Of a stretch of 64,000 nucleotides of DNA, positions 26,285-35,129 are shown piece after piece (the first letter of the stretch is position 1; each line of letters begins with the position of its first letter). This DNA is from Enterobacter asburiae (lineage in GTDB: Bacteria > Pseudomonadota > Gammaproteobacteria > Enterobacterales > Enterobacteriaceae), in the NCBI RefSeq assembly GCF_024599655.1, contig NZ_CP102247.1, positions 4,216,001 to 4,280,000 on the forward strand, written 5' to 3'. A model generated the notes under the pieces. That model made no database searches. It had not been told where the DNA came from and worked only from the letters and a program-made list of their open reading frames with translations. The position numbers and the translations under genes were made by a program.

Positions 26285-26725
26285 TTACTCTTCTTCCCGC
26301 GCTGCGTTATGCCGGTTTCCGAGTTCAATAAACTCTTCCAGCAGCGCCGTCAGCTGTTTCATCTTCTCCGGCGTGTATTCCGCCTCAATTTGCTGATACG
26401 CCTCTTCGACCTGCGCCTGGGCGTGTTCGTACAGCGCATTCCCCTCTTTGGTCAGCGACACGTACAGCTTGCGCTGGTCGTTCACCGGCTTTAGGCGCAG
26501 CACCAGGCCGTCACGCTCCATGCGCGTCAGGATGCCGGTCAGGCTCGGGCGCAAAATGCAGGTGCGAAACGCCAGATCGTGAAAATCCATCGACGGATGC
26601 TCAGCCAGCACGCGCACAATGCGCCACTGCTGCTCGGTCAGATTATGGCGCTTTACGATCGGGCGGAAGTACGACATCGCCGCTTCCCGCGCCTGCAGCA
26701 GCGCGATGGTTAATGAGTCATGCAT
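26285..26725 (-). CDS. hpaR: Homoprotocatechuate repressor HpaR (MarR family)
   Basis: 146-residue MarR regulator from ATG 26723-26725 (MHDSLTIALLQAREAAMSYF), matching the start of E. coli HpaR; the reading frame is open further upstream but that stretch is promoter DNA. Winged helix with RPSLTGILTRMERDGLV. HpaR represses the divergent meta-cleavage operon and is relieved by 4-HPA-type aromatics. It is divergent from hpaG across 270 bases. Confidence 0.93.
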   Translation of the reverse strand: MHDSLTIALLQAREAAMSYFRPIVKRHNLTEQQWRIVRVLAEHPSMDFHDLAFRTCILRPSLTGILTRMERDGLVLRLKPVNDQRKLYVSLTKEGNALYEHAQAQVEEAYQQIEAEYTPEKMKQLTALLEEFIELGNRHNAAREEE

Positions 26726-26941
26726 AGCCTCTCCCTTCACATCATTAACAAGTAAACAATCACTAAAAGTTGCTTTTATAAACAACACGTTTTCCGTCAA
26801 AAAGTCTAACAGAAACCATTCAGTTTTATTAACAACCTGATTTAACTATAAATAAAAACCAATATGTAAATTTATTGTTATTCATATCACAAATTTTTCA
26901 CTTCTGATTGCGAAATAAACAGCAAAAGCATAAAACCAGAT

Positions 26942-26957
26942 CATTAACATATTAATG
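26942..26957. promoter_or_regulatory. Candidate HpaR operator
   Basis: Inverted repeat CATTAA-CATA-TTAATG, 38 bases before hpaG. The 10-mer ATCATTAACA at its left edge (26940-26949) recurs at 26741-26750 just upstream of hpaR, which suits one regulator acting on both promoters. Confidence 0.5.
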
Positions 26958-26995
26958 AAATCATAACCCGGACCGCCGGGGTGAGGAGTATGTGA

Positions 26996-28273
26996 ATGAA
27001 AGGTACCGTTTTTGCCGTCGCCCTCAACCATCAAAGCCAGCGTGACGCCTGGCGCGAGGCGTTTGAAAAAGCCCCTTACAATACGCCGCCGAAAACAGCC
27101 GTGTGGTTTATCAAACCGCATAACACGGTGATCCGCGCGGGCGAGCCGATCCCCTTCCCGCAGGGGGAAACGGTGCTGAGCGGCGCGACGGTGGCGCTGG
27201 TCGTGGGCAAAACCGCCAGCAGGGTGAGCGTGGAAAATGCGGCGGAATACATCGCCGGATACGCGCTGGCCAACGAGGTGAGCCTGCCGGAAGAGAGCTT
27301 CTACCGCCCGGCCATCAAGGCCAAATGCCGGGACGGATTTTGCCCGCTGGGCGAACTTGTCGCCGTTGATAGCGTGGATAACCTGACCATCATCACCGAG
27401 ATCAACGGCCGCGAAGCGGACCACTGGAACACCGCCGATCTTCAGCGCAGCGCTGCCGAACTGCTGAGCGCCCTGAGCGAGTTCGCCACCCTCAATCCCG
27501 GCGATGCGATCCTGCTCGGCACCCCGCAAAGCCGCGTGGAGATCCGCCCGGGCGATCGCCTGCGTATTCTGGCGGCAGGCTTTCCGCCGCTGGAAAACCC
27601 GGTGGTGGATGAGCGCAACGTCACTATTGCCCACAGCACGCCGCCGCACGCCACGCTGTTTGCCCTCGGTCTGAACTATGCCGACCACGCCAGCGAGCTG
27701 GACTTCAAGCCGCCCACCGAGCCGCTGGTATTTATCAAAGCGCCAAACACGTTCAACGGCGACAACCAGACGTCGGTGCGCCCGAACAATATCGAATACA
27801 TGCACTACGAGGCGGAGCTGGTGGTGGTCATCGGTAAAACCGCGCGCAGAGTGAGCGAAACCGAGGCGATGGACTACGTGGCGGGCTACACGGTCTGCAA
27901 CGACTACGCCATACGCGACTACCTGGAAAACTACTACCGCCCGAACCTGCGGGTAAAAAGCCGCGACGGGCTGACGCCTATTTCTCCCCACATCGTGCCG
28001 AAAGCGGCGATTCCCGACCCGCACAACCTCGCCCTGCGCACCTTCGTCAACGGCGAGCTGCGCCAGGAAGGCACCACGGCGGATCTGATCTTCAGCATTC
28101 CGTTCCTGATTGCGTACCTGAGCGATTTTATGACCCTGCAGCCAGGCGACATGATTGCCACCGGCACGCCAAAAGGGCTGTCCGACGTGGTGCCGGGCGA
28201 TGAGGTGGTGGTGGAAGTGGAGGGCGTCGGACGCCTGGTGAACCGAATTGTCAGCGAGGAGACTGCAAAATGA
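26996..28273 (+). CDS. hpaG: HpaG bifunctional OPET decarboxylase / HHDD isomerase
   Basis: 425 residues made of two tandem fumarylacetoacetate-hydrolase-type domains (about 1-205 and 215-420), each with its own ALN..D and GTP motifs (LLGTPQ, ATGTPKG). This matches the bifunctional E. coli HpaG: it decarboxylates 2-oxohept-5-ene-dioate-type intermediate OPET and isomerises the product. First gene of hpaGEDFHI; ribosome site GAGGAG upstream. The stop overlaps hpaE by 4 bases. Confidence 0.95.
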   Translation: MKGTVFAVALNHQSQRDAWREAFEKAPYNTPPKTAVWFIKPHNTVIRAGEPIPFPQGETVLSGATVALVVGKTASRVSVENAAEYIAGYALANEVSLPEESFYRPAIKAKCRDGFCPLGELVAVDSVDNLTIITEINGREADHWNTADLQRSAAELLSALSEFATLNPGDAILLGTPQSRVEIRPGDRLRILAAGFPPLENPVVDERNVTIAHSTPPHATLFALGLNYADHASELDFKPPTEPLVFIKAPNTFNGDNQTSVRPNNIEYMHYEAELVVVIGKTARRVSETEAMDYVAGYTVCNDYAIRDYLENYYRPNLRVKSRDGLTPISPHIVPKAAIPDPHNLALRTFVNGELRQEGTTADLIFSIPFLIAYLSDFMTLQPGDMIATGTPKGLSDVVPGDEVVVEVEGVGRLVNRIVSEETAK

Positions 28274-29736
28274 AAAAGATTAACCACTGGATCAACGGTA
28301 AAAACGTCGCCGGAAGCGAGTACTTCCACACCACCAACCCCGCCTCCGGCGAGGTGCTGGCAGAAGTCGCCTCCGGCGGTGAAGCTGAAATTCACCAGGC
28401 CGTCGCCGCCGCCAAAGAGGCGTTCCCGAAGTGGGCTAACCTGCCGATGAAGGAGCGCGCGCGCCTGATGCGCCGTTTGGGCGATCTGATCGACCAGAAC
28501 GTGCCTGAGATCGCCGCTATGGAAACCGCCGACACCGGCCTGCCGATCCACCAGACCAAAAACGTGCTCATCCCGCGCGCCTCGCACAACTTCGAGTTCT
28601 TCGCCGAAGTGTGCCAGCAGATGAACGGCAAAACCTACCCGGTTGACGATAAGATGCTCAACTACACGCTGGTGCAGCCGGTGGGCGTCTGCGCGCTGGT
28701 CTCGCCGTGGAACGTGCCGTTTATGACCGCCACCTGGAAGGTCGCGCCCTGCCTGGCGCTGGGCAACACCGCGGTGCTGAAGATGTCTGAACTCTCCCCG
28801 CTGACCGCCGACCGTCTGGGCGAGCTGGCGCTAGAGGCGGGCATTCCGGCGGGCGTGCTGAACGTGGTGCAGGGCTACGGCGCGACGGCAGGCGACGCGC
28901 TAGTGCGCCATCACGACGTGCGCGCCGTCTCCTTCACCGGCGGCACCGCCACCGGGCGCAACATCATGAAAAACGCCGGGCTGAAGAAATACTCCATGGA
29001 GCTGGGCGGCAAATCCCCGGTGCTGATTTTTGAAGATGCCGACATCGAGCGCGCGCTGGACGCCGCCCTGTTCACCATCTTCTCCATCAACGGCGAGCGT
29101 TGCACCGCGGGCTCGCGCATCTTTATCCAGCAGAGCATCTACCCGGAATTCGTCAAGCGCTTTGCCGAGCGCGCCAACCGCCTGCGCGTTGGGGATCCAA
29201 ACGATCCGAATACCCAGATTGGCGCACTCATCAGCAAGCAGCACTGGGAGAAGGTTTCCGGCTACATCCGTCTCGGCATTGAGGAGGGCGCAACCCTGCT
29301 GGCAGGCGGCCCGGACAAACCGACCGATCTGCCTGCGCACCTGAAGGGCGGCAACTTCCTGCGCCCGACCGTGCTGGCGGACGTCGACAACCGCATGCGC
29401 GTGGCGCAGGAGGAGATCTTCGGGCCGGTGGCCTGCCTGCTGCCGTTCAAGGACGAAGCGGAAGGCCTGCGCCTGGCGAATGACGTGGAGTACGGCCTGG
29501 CGTCGTACATCTGGACCCAGGACGTCAGCAAAGTGCTGCGCCTGGCGCGCAGCATCGAGGCGGGCATGGTGTTCGTGAACACCCAAAACGTGCGCGACCT
29601 GCGCCAGCCGTTTGGCGGCGTAAAGGCCTCCGGCACCGGCCGCGAGGGCGGCGAGTACAGCTTTGAAGTGTTCGCGGAGATGAAGAACGTCTGCATCTCC
29701 ATGGGCGACCATCCGATTCCAAAGTGGGGGATCTGA
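28270..29736 (+). CDS. hpaE: 5-carboxymethyl-2-hydroxymuconate semialdehyde dehydrogenase
   Basis: 488-residue NAD-dependent aldehyde dehydrogenase. Catalytic Cys278 lies in GERCTAGSR and general-base Glu244 in MELGGK; PWNVPFM and the GPVACLLPF cofactor blocks are present. It oxidises the ring-cleavage semialdehyde made by HpaD to the tricarboxylic acid. ATG overlaps the hpaG stop (ATGA-type), so it is coupled; hpaD follows after 2 bases. Confidence 0.96.
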   Translation: MKKINHWINGKNVAGSEYFHTTNPASGEVLAEVASGGEAEIHQAVAAAKEAFPKWANLPMKERARLMRRLGDLIDQNVPEIAAMETADTGLPIHQTKNVLIPRASHNFEFFAEVCQQMNGKTYPVDDKMLNYTLVQPVGVCALVSPWNVPFMTATWKVAPCLALGNTAVLKMSELSPLTADRLGELALEAGIPAGVLNVVQGYGATAGDALVRHHDVRAVSFTGGTATGRNIMKNAGLKKYSMELGGKSPVLIFEDADIERALDAALFTIFSINGERCTAGSRIFIQQSIYPEFVKRFAERANRLRVGDPNDPNTQIGALISKQHWEKVSGYIRLGIEEGATLLAGGPDKPTDLPAHLKGGNFLRPTVLADVDNRMRVAQEEIFGPVACLLPFKDEAEGLRLANDVEYGLASYIWTQDVSKVLRLARSIEAGMVFVNTQNVRDLRQPFGGVKASGTGREGGEYSFEVFAEMKNVCISMGDHPIPKWGI

Positions 29737-29738
29737 CC

Positions 29739-30590
29739 ATGGGTAAATTAGCGTTAGCGGCGAAGATCACGCACGTTCCGTCGATGTACCTCTCCGAGCT
29801 GCCGGGGAAAAACCACGGCTGCCGCCAGTCGGCCATCGACGGGCATAAAGAGATCAGCAAGCGCTGCCGCGAGCTGGGCGTGGATACCATCATCGTGTTC
29901 GACACCCACTGGCTGGTGAACAGCGCGTACCACATCAACTGTGCGGACCATTTTGCGGGCGTCTACACCAGCAACGAGCTGCCGCACTTTATCCGCGACA
30001 TGACCTACGACTACGACGGCAACCCGGAACTCGGCCAGCTGATTGCCGACGAGGCGGTGAAGCTCGGCGTGCGCGCCAAAGCGCACAACATCCCGAGCCT
30101 CAAGCTGGAGTACGGCACGCTGGTGCCGATGCGCTATATGAACGCGGATAAGCACTTCAGGGTGATCTCCATCTCGGCGTTCTGCACGGTTCACGACTTT
30201 GCCGACAGCCGCAGACTGGGAGAGGCCATCGTCAGCGCCATCGAAAAATACGACGGCACCGTGGCGGTGCTCGCCAGCGGCTCGCTGTCGCACCGCTTTA
30301 TCGACGACCAGCGCGCGGAGGAAGGGATGAACAGCTACACCCGCGAGTTTGACCGTCAGATGGACGAGCGCGTGGTGAAGCTGTGGCGCGAGGGCCAGTT
30401 CAAAGAATTCTGCAGCATGCTGCCGGAGTACGCCGACTACTGCTATGGCGAGGGCAACATGCACGACACCGTGATGCTGCTGGGCATGCTCGGCTGGGAC
30501 CAGTACGACGGCAAGGTGGAGTTCCTCACCGAGCTGTTCGCCAGCTCCGGCACCGGCCAGGTTAACGCCGTTTTCCCGCTGCCCGCGTAA
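29739..30590 (+). CDS. hpaD: Homoprotocatechuate 2,3-dioxygenase
   Basis: 283 residues from ATG 29739 (MGKLALAAKITHVPSMYLSE), the start matching E. coli HpaD; an in-frame ATG 15 bases earlier lies inside hpaE. It is a LigB-type (class III) extradiol dioxygenase with FDTHWLVN and GSLSHRF as metal and active-site blocks. It cleaves homoprotocatechuate next to the hydroxyls using Fe(II) and O2, the committing step of the pathway. hpaF begins 9 bases on. Confidence 0.95.
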   Translation: MGKLALAAKITHVPSMYLSELPGKNHGCRQSAIDGHKEISKRCRELGVDTIIVFDTHWLVNSAYHINCADHFAGVYTSNELPHFIRDMTYDYDGNPELGQLIADEAVKLGVRAKAHNIPSLKLEYGTLVPMRYMNADKHFRVISISAFCTVHDFADSRRLGEAIVSAIEKYDGTVAVLASGSLSHRFIDDQRAEEGMNSYTREFDRQMDERVVKLWREGQFKEFCSMLPEYADYCYGEGNMHDTVMLLGMLGWDQYDGKVEFLTELFASSGTGQVNAVFPLPA

Positions 30591-30599
30591 GGAGCCACC

Positions 30600-30980
30600 A
30601 TGCCGCACTTTATTGCTGAATGTACCGACAATATCCGCGAGCAGGCCGACCTGCCGGGGCTGTTCGCCAAAGTCAACGAGGCGCTCGCCGCCACAGGCAT
30701 CTTCCCCATCGGCGGTATCCGCAGCCGCGCCCACTGGCTGGACACCTGGCAGATGGCCGACGGCAAGCACGATTACGCCTTTGTGCATATGACGCTGAAG
30801 ATTGGTGCCGGGCGCAGCCTGGAGAGCCGGGAAGCCGTGGGGGAGATGCTGTTTGCGTTGATTAAAGATCATTTCGCAGCGCTGATGAACAGCCGGTATC
30901 TGGCGCTGTCGTTCGAGCTCGACGAGCTGCACCCGACGCTCAATTACAAACAAAACAACGTGCACGCGTTGTTTAAGTAG
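30600..30980 (+). CDS. hpaF: 5-carboxymethyl-2-hydroxymuconate delta-isomerase
   Basis: 126 residues, a tautomerase-superfamily enzyme. The catalytic proline is Pro2, exposed when Met1 is removed (MPHFIAECTDN). It isomerises the HpaE product before decarboxylation by HpaG. Ribosome site AAGGAG lies 6 bases upstream. A REP pair separates it from hpaH. Confidence 0.95.
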   Translation: MPHFIAECTDNIREQADLPGLFAKVNEALAATGIFPIGGIRSRAHWLDTWQMADGKHDYAFVHMTLKIGAGRSLESREAVGEMLFALIKDHFAALMNSRYLALSFELDELHPTLNYKQNNVHALFK

Positions 30981-30990
30981 CCGTCTGCTC

Positions 30991-31063
30991 GCCCGGTGGC
31001 GCTGCGCTTACCGGGCCTACAACGGCTCCGAACGTAGGCCGGGTAAGCGCAGCGCCACCCGGC
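30991..31063. repeat. REP pair inside the hpa operon
   Basis: Two opposed REP units between hpaF and hpaH. Position inside an operon suggests mRNA stabilisation or attenuation between the first four and the later genes. Confidence 0.8.
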
Positions 31064-31087
31064 AACAGCCGCACAAAGGATATCGCC

Positions 31088-31891
31088 ATGCTCGACAAAC
31101 ATACCCATACCCTGATCGCCCATCGCCTGCATCAGGCGGAACAATCCCGGGAGCAGATCCGCGCGATCTCGCTGGACTACCCGGAGATCACGATTGAAGA
31201 CGCCTACGCCGTCCAGCGCGAATGGGTCAGCCTGAAAATCGCCGAAGGCCGCGTGCTGAAGGGCCACAAGATCGGCCTCACCTCCAAAGCGATGCAGGCC
31301 AGCTCCCAGATAAGCGAGCCGGACTACGGCGCGCTGCTGGACGACATGTTCTTCCACGACGGCAGCGACATTCCCGTCGATCGCTTTATCGTTCCGCGTA
31401 TCGAAGTGGAGCTGGCCTTTGTGCTGGCAAAACCGCTGCGCGGCCCGAACTGCACCATCTTCGACGTCTACAACGCTACGGACTACGTCATCCCCGCGCT
31501 GGAGCTGATCGACGCCCGCTGCCACAACGTTGACCCGGAAACCCAGCGCCCGCGCAAGGTGTTCGACACCATCTCCGATAACGCCGCTAACGCGGGGGTG
31601 ATCCTCGGCGGCCGTCCGATTAAGCCCGACGCGCTGGATCTGCGCTGGATCTCCGCCCTGCTCTACCGCAACGGTGTGATCGAAGAGACCGGTGTTGCCG
31701 CAGGCGTGCTTAACCACCCGGCGAACGGCGTGGCGTGGCTGGCGAACAAGCTGGCGCCGTACGACGTGCAGCTTGAGCCGGGGCAAATCATCCTCGGCGG
31801 CTCCTTTACCCGCCCGGTGCCCGCCAGCAGAGGCGACACCTTCCACGTGGACTACGGCAATATGGGCTCCATCAGCTGCCGCTTTGTTTAG
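31088..31891 (+). CDS. hpaH: 2-oxo-hept-4-ene-1,7-dioate hydratase
   Basis: 267 residues of the MhpD/HpaH hydratase family. Conserved acid residues sit in FIVPRIEVELAFVL (about 100) and ALELIDARC. It is metal-dependent and adds water to the dienoate to give 4-hydroxy-2-oxoheptanedioate, the HpaI substrate. It starts 107 bases after hpaF, past the REP pair, with AAAGGA as ribosome site. Confidence 0.95.
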   Translation: MLDKHTHTLIAHRLHQAEQSREQIRAISLDYPEITIEDAYAVQREWVSLKIAEGRVLKGHKIGLTSKAMQASSQISEPDYGALLDDMFFHDGSDIPVDRFIVPRIEVELAFVLAKPLRGPNCTIFDVYNATDYVIPALELIDARCHNVDPETQRPRKVFDTISDNAANAGVILGGRPIKPDALDLRWISALLYRNGVIEETGVAAGVLNHPANGVAWLANKLAPYDVQLEPGQIILGGSFTRPVPASRGDTFHVDYGNMGSISCRFV

Positions 31892-31900
31892 GAGAGGACC

Positions 31901-32698
31901 ATGCAAAACGCATTCAAAGCGGCGCTGCAGGCAGGCCGCCCGCAAATTGGATTATGGCTGGGGCTGACCAGCAGCTACAGCGCCGAGCTGCTGGCGGGGG
32001 CAGGCTTCGACTGGCTGCTGATCGACGGCGAGCACGCGCCGAACAGCGTGCAAACCGTGTTAACCCAATTACAGGCCATCGCGCCGTATCCCAGCCAGCC
32101 GGTAGTGCGCCCGTCGTGGAACGACCCGGTGCAGATCAAGCAGCTGCTGGACGTGGGGGCACAAACCCTGCTGGTGCCGATGGTGCAAAACGCCGACGAA
32201 GCGCGGCTGGCGGTACGTGCCACCCGCTACCCGCCCGCAGGCATTCGCGGCGTCGGCAGCGCCCTGGCGCGCGCCTCGCGCTGGAACCGCATCCCGGACT
32301 ACCTGCAGCAGGCCAACGACGCCATGTGCGTGCTGGTGCAGATTGAAACCCGTGAGGCGCTGAAAAACCTGCCGCAGATCCTGGACGTGGAAGGCGTCGA
32401 CGGCGTGTTTATCGGCCCGGCGGATCTGAGCGCCGACATGGGCTTTGCCGGCAATCCGCAGCACCCGGAGGTGCAGGCCGCCATCGAGCAGGCGATCGCG
32501 CAGATCCGTGCGGCGGGTAAAGCGCCCGGCATCCTGATGGCGAACGAGCAGCTGGCGAAACGCTACCTTGAACTCGGCGCGCTGTTTGTTGCCGTCGGCG
32601 TCGACACCACCCTGCTCGCCCGCAGCGCGGAAGCGCTGGCGGCACGCTTTATCGAACAACCGGTTACGTCAGTTAATAACAATAAATCCGTCTACTAA
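31901..32698 (+). CDS. hpaI: 4-hydroxy-2-oxoheptanedioate aldolase
   Basis: 265 residues, class II (metal-dependent) pyruvate aldolase of the HpcH/HpaI family. LLIDGEHAPN (catalytic His and acid) and GVFIGPADLSADMG (metal and substrate loop) are visible. It splits the last intermediate into pyruvate and succinic semialdehyde. Ribosome site GGAGAGG lies just before the ATG. hpaX starts 21 bases later. Confidence 0.96.
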   Translation: MQNAFKAALQAGRPQIGLWLGLTSSYSAELLAGAGFDWLLIDGEHAPNSVQTVLTQLQAIAPYPSQPVVRPSWNDPVQIKQLLDVGAQTLLVPMVQNADEARLAVRATRYPPAGIRGVGSALARASRWNRIPDYLQQANDAMCVLVQIETREALKNLPQILDVEGVDGVFIGPADLSADMGFAGNPQHPEVQAAIEQAIAQIRAAGKAPGILMANEQLAKRYLELGALFVAVGVDTTLLARSAEALAARFIEQPVTSVNNNKSVY

Positions 32699-32719
32699 AC
32701 GTAAGATCTGGAGCGCACC

Positions 32720-34072
32720 ATGACGACCTCTACCCTGCAAACCCATGATAATAAAGCTGTTGAACATCGCGCCATTAACAAGCTGTTCCGACGCCTGATC
32801 GTCTTTCTCTTTATCCTGTTTGTCTTTTCGTTTCTCGATCGCATCAACATCGGCTTTGCCGGGCTGACGATGGGCAAAGATCTGGGCCTCACATCGACCA
32901 TGTTTGGCCTGGCCGCGACGCTGTTTTACGTCACCTACGTGCTGTGCGGGATCCCGAGCAACATCATGCTGGCGAAGATCGGCGCGCGGCGCTGGATCGC
33001 CGGGATCATGGTGGTGTGGGGCATCGCCTCCACCTGCACCATGTTCGCCACCAGCCCTGAAACGCTTTACGTTTTACGCATGCTGGTGGGCATTGCCGAA
33101 GCGGGCTTCCTGCCGGGGATCCTGGTTTACCTCACCTGGTGGTTCCCGGCCTATCACCGCGCCCGCGCCAATGCGCTGTTTATGATCGCCATGCCGGTGA
33201 CCATGATGCTCGGCTCGATCCTCTCCGGCTACATTCTGGCGATGGACGGGCTGTGGAATCTGAAGGGCTGGCAGTGGCTGTTCCTGCTGGAGGGGCTGCC
33301 GTCGGTGGTGCTCGGCGTGGTGACCTGGTTTTACCTCAACGACACGCCGGATCAGGCCACCTGGCTCGACGACGACGAAAAGCAGGCGCTGAAAACGATG
33401 ATCGCCCGCGAGCAGGAGGTCGCCATTGCCCGGTCCGTCACGCCGAAATCAACGCTTCGCGAAGTGCTGACCCCGGCGGTGCTGCTTTACACGCTGGCCT
33501 ACTTCTGCCTGACCAACACGCTCAGCGCCATCAACATCTGGACGCCGCAGATCCTGCAAAGCTTTAACACGGGGAGCAGCAATATCGTCATCGGCCTGCT
33601 GGCGGCGATCCCGCAGTTTTGCACCATCCTCGGGATGATCTGGTGGAGCCGCCGCTCCGACAGGCTGAAAGAGCGAAAAAAGCACACCATCCTGCCGTAC
33701 CTGTTCGCCGCGGCGGGATGGATGCTGGCCTCGGCCACCGATCACAGCCTGATCCAGCTGCTTGGCATCATTATGGCCTCAACCGGATCCTTTACCGCCA
33801 TGGCCATATTCTGGACCACGCCGGACCAGGTGATTAGCCTGCAGTCACGCGCGGTGGCGCTGGCGGTGATCAACGCCATCGGCAACGTCGGATCCGCCGT
33901 CAGCCCGTTGCTGATTGGGATCCTGCGCGACGCCACCGGCAGCTTCAGCTCCGGGCTGTGGTTTGTGGCCGGGCTGCTGGTGGTCGGCGCGCTGGTGCTG
34001 ACGCGCATTCCGATGACGCAGCGGGATCAACAGAGGAACGAGCATGTGCCAGAGCCCCATCGCCAACATTGA
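32720..34072 (+). CDS. hpaX: 4-hydroxyphenylacetate permease HpaX (MFS)
   Basis: 450 residues, 12 membrane segments of the anion:cation symporter (ACS) branch of MFS. The segment 1 to 2 region reads FSFLDRINIGFAGLTMGKDL, typical of that branch. It imports 4-hydroxyphenylacetate. The 3' end overlaps hpaA by 29 bases. The C-terminal tail is charged and cytoplasmic. Confidence 0.93.
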   Translation: MTTSTLQTHDNKAVEHRAINKLFRRLIVFLFILFVFSFLDRINIGFAGLTMGKDLGLTSTMFGLAATLFYVTYVLCGIPSNIMLAKIGARRWIAGIMVVWGIASTCTMFATSPETLYVLRMLVGIAEAGFLPGILVYLTWWFPAYHRARANALFMIAMPVTMMLGSILSGYILAMDGLWNLKGWQWLFLLEGLPSVVLGVVTWFYLNDTPDQATWLDDDEKQALKTMIAREQEVAIARSVTPKSTLREVLTPAVLLYTLAYFCLTNTLSAINIWTPQILQSFNTGSSNIVIGLLAAIPQFCTILGMIWWSRRSDRLKERKKHTILPYLFAAAGWMLASATDHSLIQLLGIIMASTGSFTAMAIFWTTPDQVISLQSRAVALAVINAIGNVGSAVSPLLIGILRDATGSFSSGLWFVAGLLVVGALVLTRIPMTQRDQQRNEHVPEPHRQH

Positions 34073-34934
34073 TATCAGCAAGGAGTACGACGAAAGTCTG
34101 GGCACCGACGATGTGCACTACCAGTCGTTCGCCCGCATGGCGGCCTTTTTTGGCCGCGACATGCAGGCGCATCGTCACGACCAGTATTTTCAGATGCACT
34201 TTCTCGATACCGGGCAGATTGAGCTCCAGCTCGACGATCACCGCTACTCGGTGCAGGCCCCGCTGTTCGTCCTCACGCCGCCGTCGGTGCCGCACGCGTT
34301 TATCACCGAATCCGACAGCGACGGGCACGTGCTGACGGTGCGCGAGGATCTGATCTGGCCGCTGCTTGAAGTGCTCTACCCCGGCACGCGGGAAGCGTTT
34401 GGCCTGCCGGGGATCTGCCTCTCGCTGGCCGACAGGCCGGACGAGCTGGCGGCGCTGAAGCACTACTGGCAGCTGATTGCCCGGGAATCCACGGAACAGC
34501 TGCCGGGGCGCGAGCATACCCTGGTCCTGCTGGCGCAGGCGGTCTTCACCCTGCTGCTGCGCAACGCGAAGCTCGACGACCACGCTTCGGGCGGCATGCG
34601 CGGCGAGCTGAAGCTGTTCCAGCGCTTTACCCAGCTGATAGATGCCCACTACCACCAGCACTGGACGGTGCCGGAATACGCCAGCGAACTGCACCTGACC
34701 GAATCCCGCCTGACAGATATCTGCCGCCGCTTCGCCAACCGCCCGCCGAAGCGGCTGATCTTCGACCGGCAGCTTCGCGAAGCCAGGCGGCTGCTGCTCT
34801 TCTCCGACAGCGCGGTGAGCGAGATTGCCTGGCAGCTGGGGTTTAAGGATCCGGCCTATTTTGCCCGGTTTTTTAACCGCTTAGTGGGGTGCTCGCCGAG
34901 CGCGTATCGGGCGCAGAAAGTACCGGTTTCCTGA
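34044..34934 (+). CDS. hpaA: AraC/XylS-type activator HpaA
   Basis: 296 residues, the E. coli HpaA length. An N-terminal cupin-like sensor domain (HRHDQYFQMHFLDTG near 50) precedes two C-terminal AraC helix-turn-helices (about 195-290, including IAWQLGFKDPAYFARFF). It activates hpaBC in response to 4-HPA. Overlap with hpaX by 29 bases ties regulator and importer in one transcript. Confidence 0.95.
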   Translation: MCQSPIANIDISKEYDESLGTDDVHYQSFARMAAFFGRDMQAHRHDQYFQMHFLDTGQIELQLDDHRYSVQAPLFVLTPPSVPHAFITESDSDGHVLTVREDLIWPLLEVLYPGTREAFGLPGICLSLADRPDELAALKHYWQLIARESTEQLPGREHTLVLLAQAVFTLLLRNAKLDDHASGGMRGELKLFQRFTQLIDAHYHQHWTVPEYASELHLTESRLTDICRRFANRPPKRLIFDRQLREARRLLLFSDSAVSEIAWQLGFKDPAYFARFFNRLVGCSPSAYRAQKVPVS

Positions 34935-34948
34935 ACGCATCACGTTTT

Positions 34949-34978
34949 GTAGGGCGGGTAAGCGTAGCGCCACCCGCC
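34949..34978 (+). repeat. REP unit between hpaA and hpaB
   Basis: GTAGGGCGGGTAAGCGTAGC then GCCACCCGCC. The rest of the 195-base gap to hpaB (34979-35129) should carry the HpaA-activated hpaB promoter; I could not place the -10 and -35 with confidence. Confidence 0.75.
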
Positions 34979-35129
34979 GAAAAGCCGCACAGATCACAAA
35001 TCCCAATCCCGCCCGAAAAGTACCCGCCGTTGTCCCAATCGTCCCTTCACGTTACGCCCCTCTCAGGCTTCAATTAAACAACAAAAACAAAACATAAATT
35101 TAACAACCCTATTCCGATACGAGGTCCCT

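Noticed and set aside
34979..35129. Possible CRP site in the hpaB promoter (ATCACA)
   Set aside because: Only one half-site is present; no TGTGA arm at the required distance.
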